The notes beneath the pieces were generated by a model. It was not told where the DNA came from. It did not search any database and worked only from the letters and a program-made list of their open reading frames with translations. DNA of 7,113 nucleotides, from positions 1 through 7,113 of the forward strand of contig JAGLWR010000056.1 of assembly GCA_023133315.1 (NCBI GenBank), given 5' to 3'. The stretch is from Methanomicrobia archaeon. Its GTDB lineage: Archaea > Methanobacteriota_B > Thermococci > Methanofastidiosales > B48-G16. A program made the translations under genes and the position numbers. Positions 5,849-7,113 of the stretch are shown here, piece after piece (positions within the stretch are counted from its first letter, which is position 1; each line of letters opens with the position of its first letter).

Positions 5849-5922
5849 TGGGCCCGGCGGGATTCGAACCCGCGACTTTCGGCTTAGAAGGCCGACACCC
5901 TATCCAGCTAGGTCACGGGCCC
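5849..5922 (-). tRNA. tRNA-Arg (anticodon UCU)
   Basis: Full cloverleaf on the minus strand: acceptor GGGCCCG/CGGGCCC (7 bp), D stem ACCT/GGGT, anticodon stem TCGGC/GCCGA with loop CTTCTAA giving anticodon UCU at 34-36, a 5-nt variable loop, T arm GCGGG-TTCGAAT-CCCGC, and discriminator A at 5849. CCA is not encoded (CTC follows), so it is added after transcription. It reads AGA/AGG codons, which are frequent in this window. Its first base is also the last base of the eS1 stop codon, so its 5' end must be cut from the mRNA by RNase P. The 3' end faces the accessory island, consistent with use as an integration site. Confidence 0.96.
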
Positions 5923-6497
5923 TAAGCAAATATTTTTGTCTTCGAGATCTCCACTCTTTTCAGCGGATAAACCTTCTTAGCTTCCCTGTAAGCTGCAGAT
6001 GCTATTTTTCCGAGTACAAGTTCTAGAACGAATTGTTCAAGGCTCTTGGCATCAGCTTCTCGCGTAACGCACCGTTCCAGTATCGTTCTGATCTCTCTTC
6101 CCTGGGATTGCTGAATTCTCTTAGCAGTGATAGCAGTCATCTGAATTCTCGCTTTTCTACCATCCTTTGTTTTTATATCCATGATATTTTCTACTTTCGT
6201 TGTGTTTCTCCTGATCTGTGATCTCATGTAAGACCTGAGAAGTTCTTGTCTTTTCAATTCTGTATATGCGTTGGTCCCCTTGACATCTTTTATTTTGAAA
6301 AATAATTTTACATGGTTTTTCGTAAAATCTCCAGTGAGATCTCTTAACGTAGTTTCTATCACTCTGCCGAGTATCTGTTCAGGCTCTGTAGCGGGTATAT
6401 CTGCTATTTTTTGATTTCCAAATATTTGTGGAGCATAAACGCTATACCATTTCTTCAATTTCCATGGATCTTTTTTTCTTACGGTTCTTTTTGCCAT
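5922..6497 (-). CDS. rps3ae: Small-subunit ribosomal protein eS1 (S3Ae)
   Basis: 191 residues, close to the usual archaeal S3Ae length. It has the family N-terminus (MAKRTVRKKDPWKLKKWY, then VYAPQIFG), the GRVIETTLRDLTGDF segment, the basic RQELLRSYMRSQIRRNT region and ITAKRIQQSQGREIR. It is a 30S component found in archaea and eukaryotes but not bacteria, and is the best evidence for the domain of the organism. ATG 6497 is chosen over an in-frame GTG three codons upstream because it matches the family start and has AAGGAG (6511-6506) eight bases ahead, embedded in the last codons of the upstream gene. The gap to that gene's stop is 5 nt. The TAG stop shares its G with tRNA-Arg. The RecJ-like/Pcc1/S3Ae order is a conserved archaeal neighbourhood. 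Confidence 0.95.
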   Translation of the reverse strand: MAKRTVRKKDPWKLKKWYSVYAPQIFGNQKIADIPATEPEQILGRVIETTLRDLTGDFTKNHVKLFFKIKDVKGTNAYTELKRQELLRSYMRSQIRRNTTKVENIMDIKTKDGRKARIQMTAITAKRIQQSQGREIRTILERCVTREADAKSLEQFVLELVLGKIASAAYREAKKVYPLKRVEISKTKIFA

Positions 6498-6502
6498 ATT
6501 TC

Positions 6503-7113
6503 TCACTCCTTCATTATTTCAGAAGATTTAATGCAGACAAGTATATCATCAATCACGTTTTTAAAGGTACCTACATTCTCTGATTTTACGAGCGTTATAA
6601 ATTCGTTCTTGTTATTATAACTTTCTACTATAGTGGCTTTTAAAGGTTTCTCATTGTCGATGTCTATAGCTTCTGCTGCTGATGCAGCGGTCTTCTCATT
6701 TTTGTAATTGATTGTAATCTCTCCCTCTATCAAAAACTTTTTTTTAAACTGTTTCTTTATTTCAAAATCTACTTTCTCTATGAATTCTTCGATCTTTCCA
6801 TTGTAAACAGCTCCTGAAGCGATGTCGTGACCTCCCCCTTCTCCTTTTCTTTCAACTGCCGTTTTTAAAGCTTCTCCTAAATGTAACCCTTGAGATACAA
6901 GTTTTTTAGTTCCTCTTGCAGAGATTTTCAGGTTATTTCTTTTTGATATGACAATTACAGGCTTATCGTTAAAAACTTTAATCAAAAGTGTAGAAAGTGG
7001 TCCGGTTAGACTTCTCTTCGTATCGGAAACTATAAAATATGCAGATCTTTCTTTGTTTTCCTCGATTATGTTATCTTTATTTTCCAAAAAGTATTCTAAA
7101 GATATATTTAATT
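6503..7113 (-). CDS. RecJ/GAN-like DHH phosphoesterase C-terminus (DHHA1) fused to a KEOPS Pcc1 domain (5' end beyond window)
   Basis: The frame is open to the right edge; 202 C-terminal residues are visible, and a TTG at 7087 is an internal codon, not a start. Visible residues ~20-125 are a DHHA1 domain: FIVSDTKRSLTGPLSTLL, then ISARGTKKL, then GEGGGHDIASGAV, the glycine-rich motif that contacts nucleic acid or phosphate in RecJ-type enzymes. The catalytic DHH half lies outside the window. Residues ~125-202 match Pcc1: a beta strand (GEITINYKN), a helix with AASAAEAIDIDNEK, two strands and a C-terminal helix (GTFKNVIDDILVCI). Pcc1 is the dimerising subunit of KEOPS, which makes t6A37 on ANN-decoding tRNAs. 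Usually these are neighbouring separate genes; here no stop separates them, so a translational fusion is likely. It ends 5 nt before eS1, in one operon with eS1 and tRNA-Arg. Confidence 0.8.
   Translation of the reverse strand, partial: LNISLEYFLENKDNIIEENKERSAYFIVSDTKRSLTGPLSTLLIKVFNDKPVIVISKRNNLKISARGTKKLVSQGLHLGEALKTAVERKGEGGGHDIASGAVYNGKIEEFIEKVDFEIKKQFKKKFLIEGEITINYKNEKTAASAAEAIDIDNEKPLKATIVESYNNKNEFITLVKSENVGTFKNVIDDILVCIKSSEIMKE

Noticed and set aside
6033..6620. Plus-strand ORFs opposite eS1 and the Pcc1 domain
   Set aside because: Antisense to strongly conserved coding sequence.
7085..7087. TTG as the start of the DHHA1-Pcc1 gene
   Set aside because: The frame stays open upstream to the window edge and DHHA1 is normally preceded by a DHH domain, so the gene is partial.
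1..7113. CRISPR array, rRNA or intact insertion sequence
   Set aside because: No regularly spaced repeats, rRNA-like segments or transposase with terminal inverted repeats were seen.

Overview
The window comes from an AT-rich, probably anaerobic, euryarchaeal-type archaeon. Evidence: an archaeal/eukaryotic ribosomal protein eS1 (S3Ae); a RecJ/GAN-like DHH phosphoesterase C-terminus joined to a KEOPS Pcc1 domain; a DUF116 protein; a MobB-like GTPase with a cysteine cluster; a tRNA gene with no encoded CCA; and TATA-type promoters, at least one placed for a leaderless transcript. I cannot name the class or genus.

Layout. Left core block (1-2314): a mobB-like gene runs leftward off the window edge. 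It diverges across only 33 bp from a DUF116 membrane/cysteine protein, whose end overlaps a GalT/HIT-type nucleotidyltransferase-like gene. Right core block (5849-7113, minus strand): the end of a DHHA1-Pcc1 fusion protein, then eS1, then tRNA-Arg(UCU). The tRNA begins on the last base of the eS1 stop codon, so one transcript probably carries all three.

Between the blocks (about 2315-5848) lies what looks like an accessory island. Just beyond the 3' end of tRNA-Arg, a common integration target, is a short ORF whose first ~27 codons resemble the N-terminus of a tyrosine recombinase and whose remainder does not. It abuts, as TAA-ATG, a tightly overlapped operon of three unrecognised membrane proteins of 315, 84 and 126 aa. 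Separately promoted to the left is a 385-aa protein with a divergent Nudix-like segment, ending convergently with the GalT-like gene. Parts of the island are far more AT-rich than the eS1 region.

How the genes may work together: the right block is translation and tRNA modification plus nucleic-acid metabolism. The left block is molybdenum/tungsten cofactor and sugar-nucleotide type metabolism. The island is the only candidate for something undescribed: a tRNA-linked cargo of a two-TM protein with a large soluble domain, two small membrane partners and, possibly, the Nudix-like protein. A defence or stress role is inference only. No CRISPR array, rRNA or intact insertion sequence was seen.
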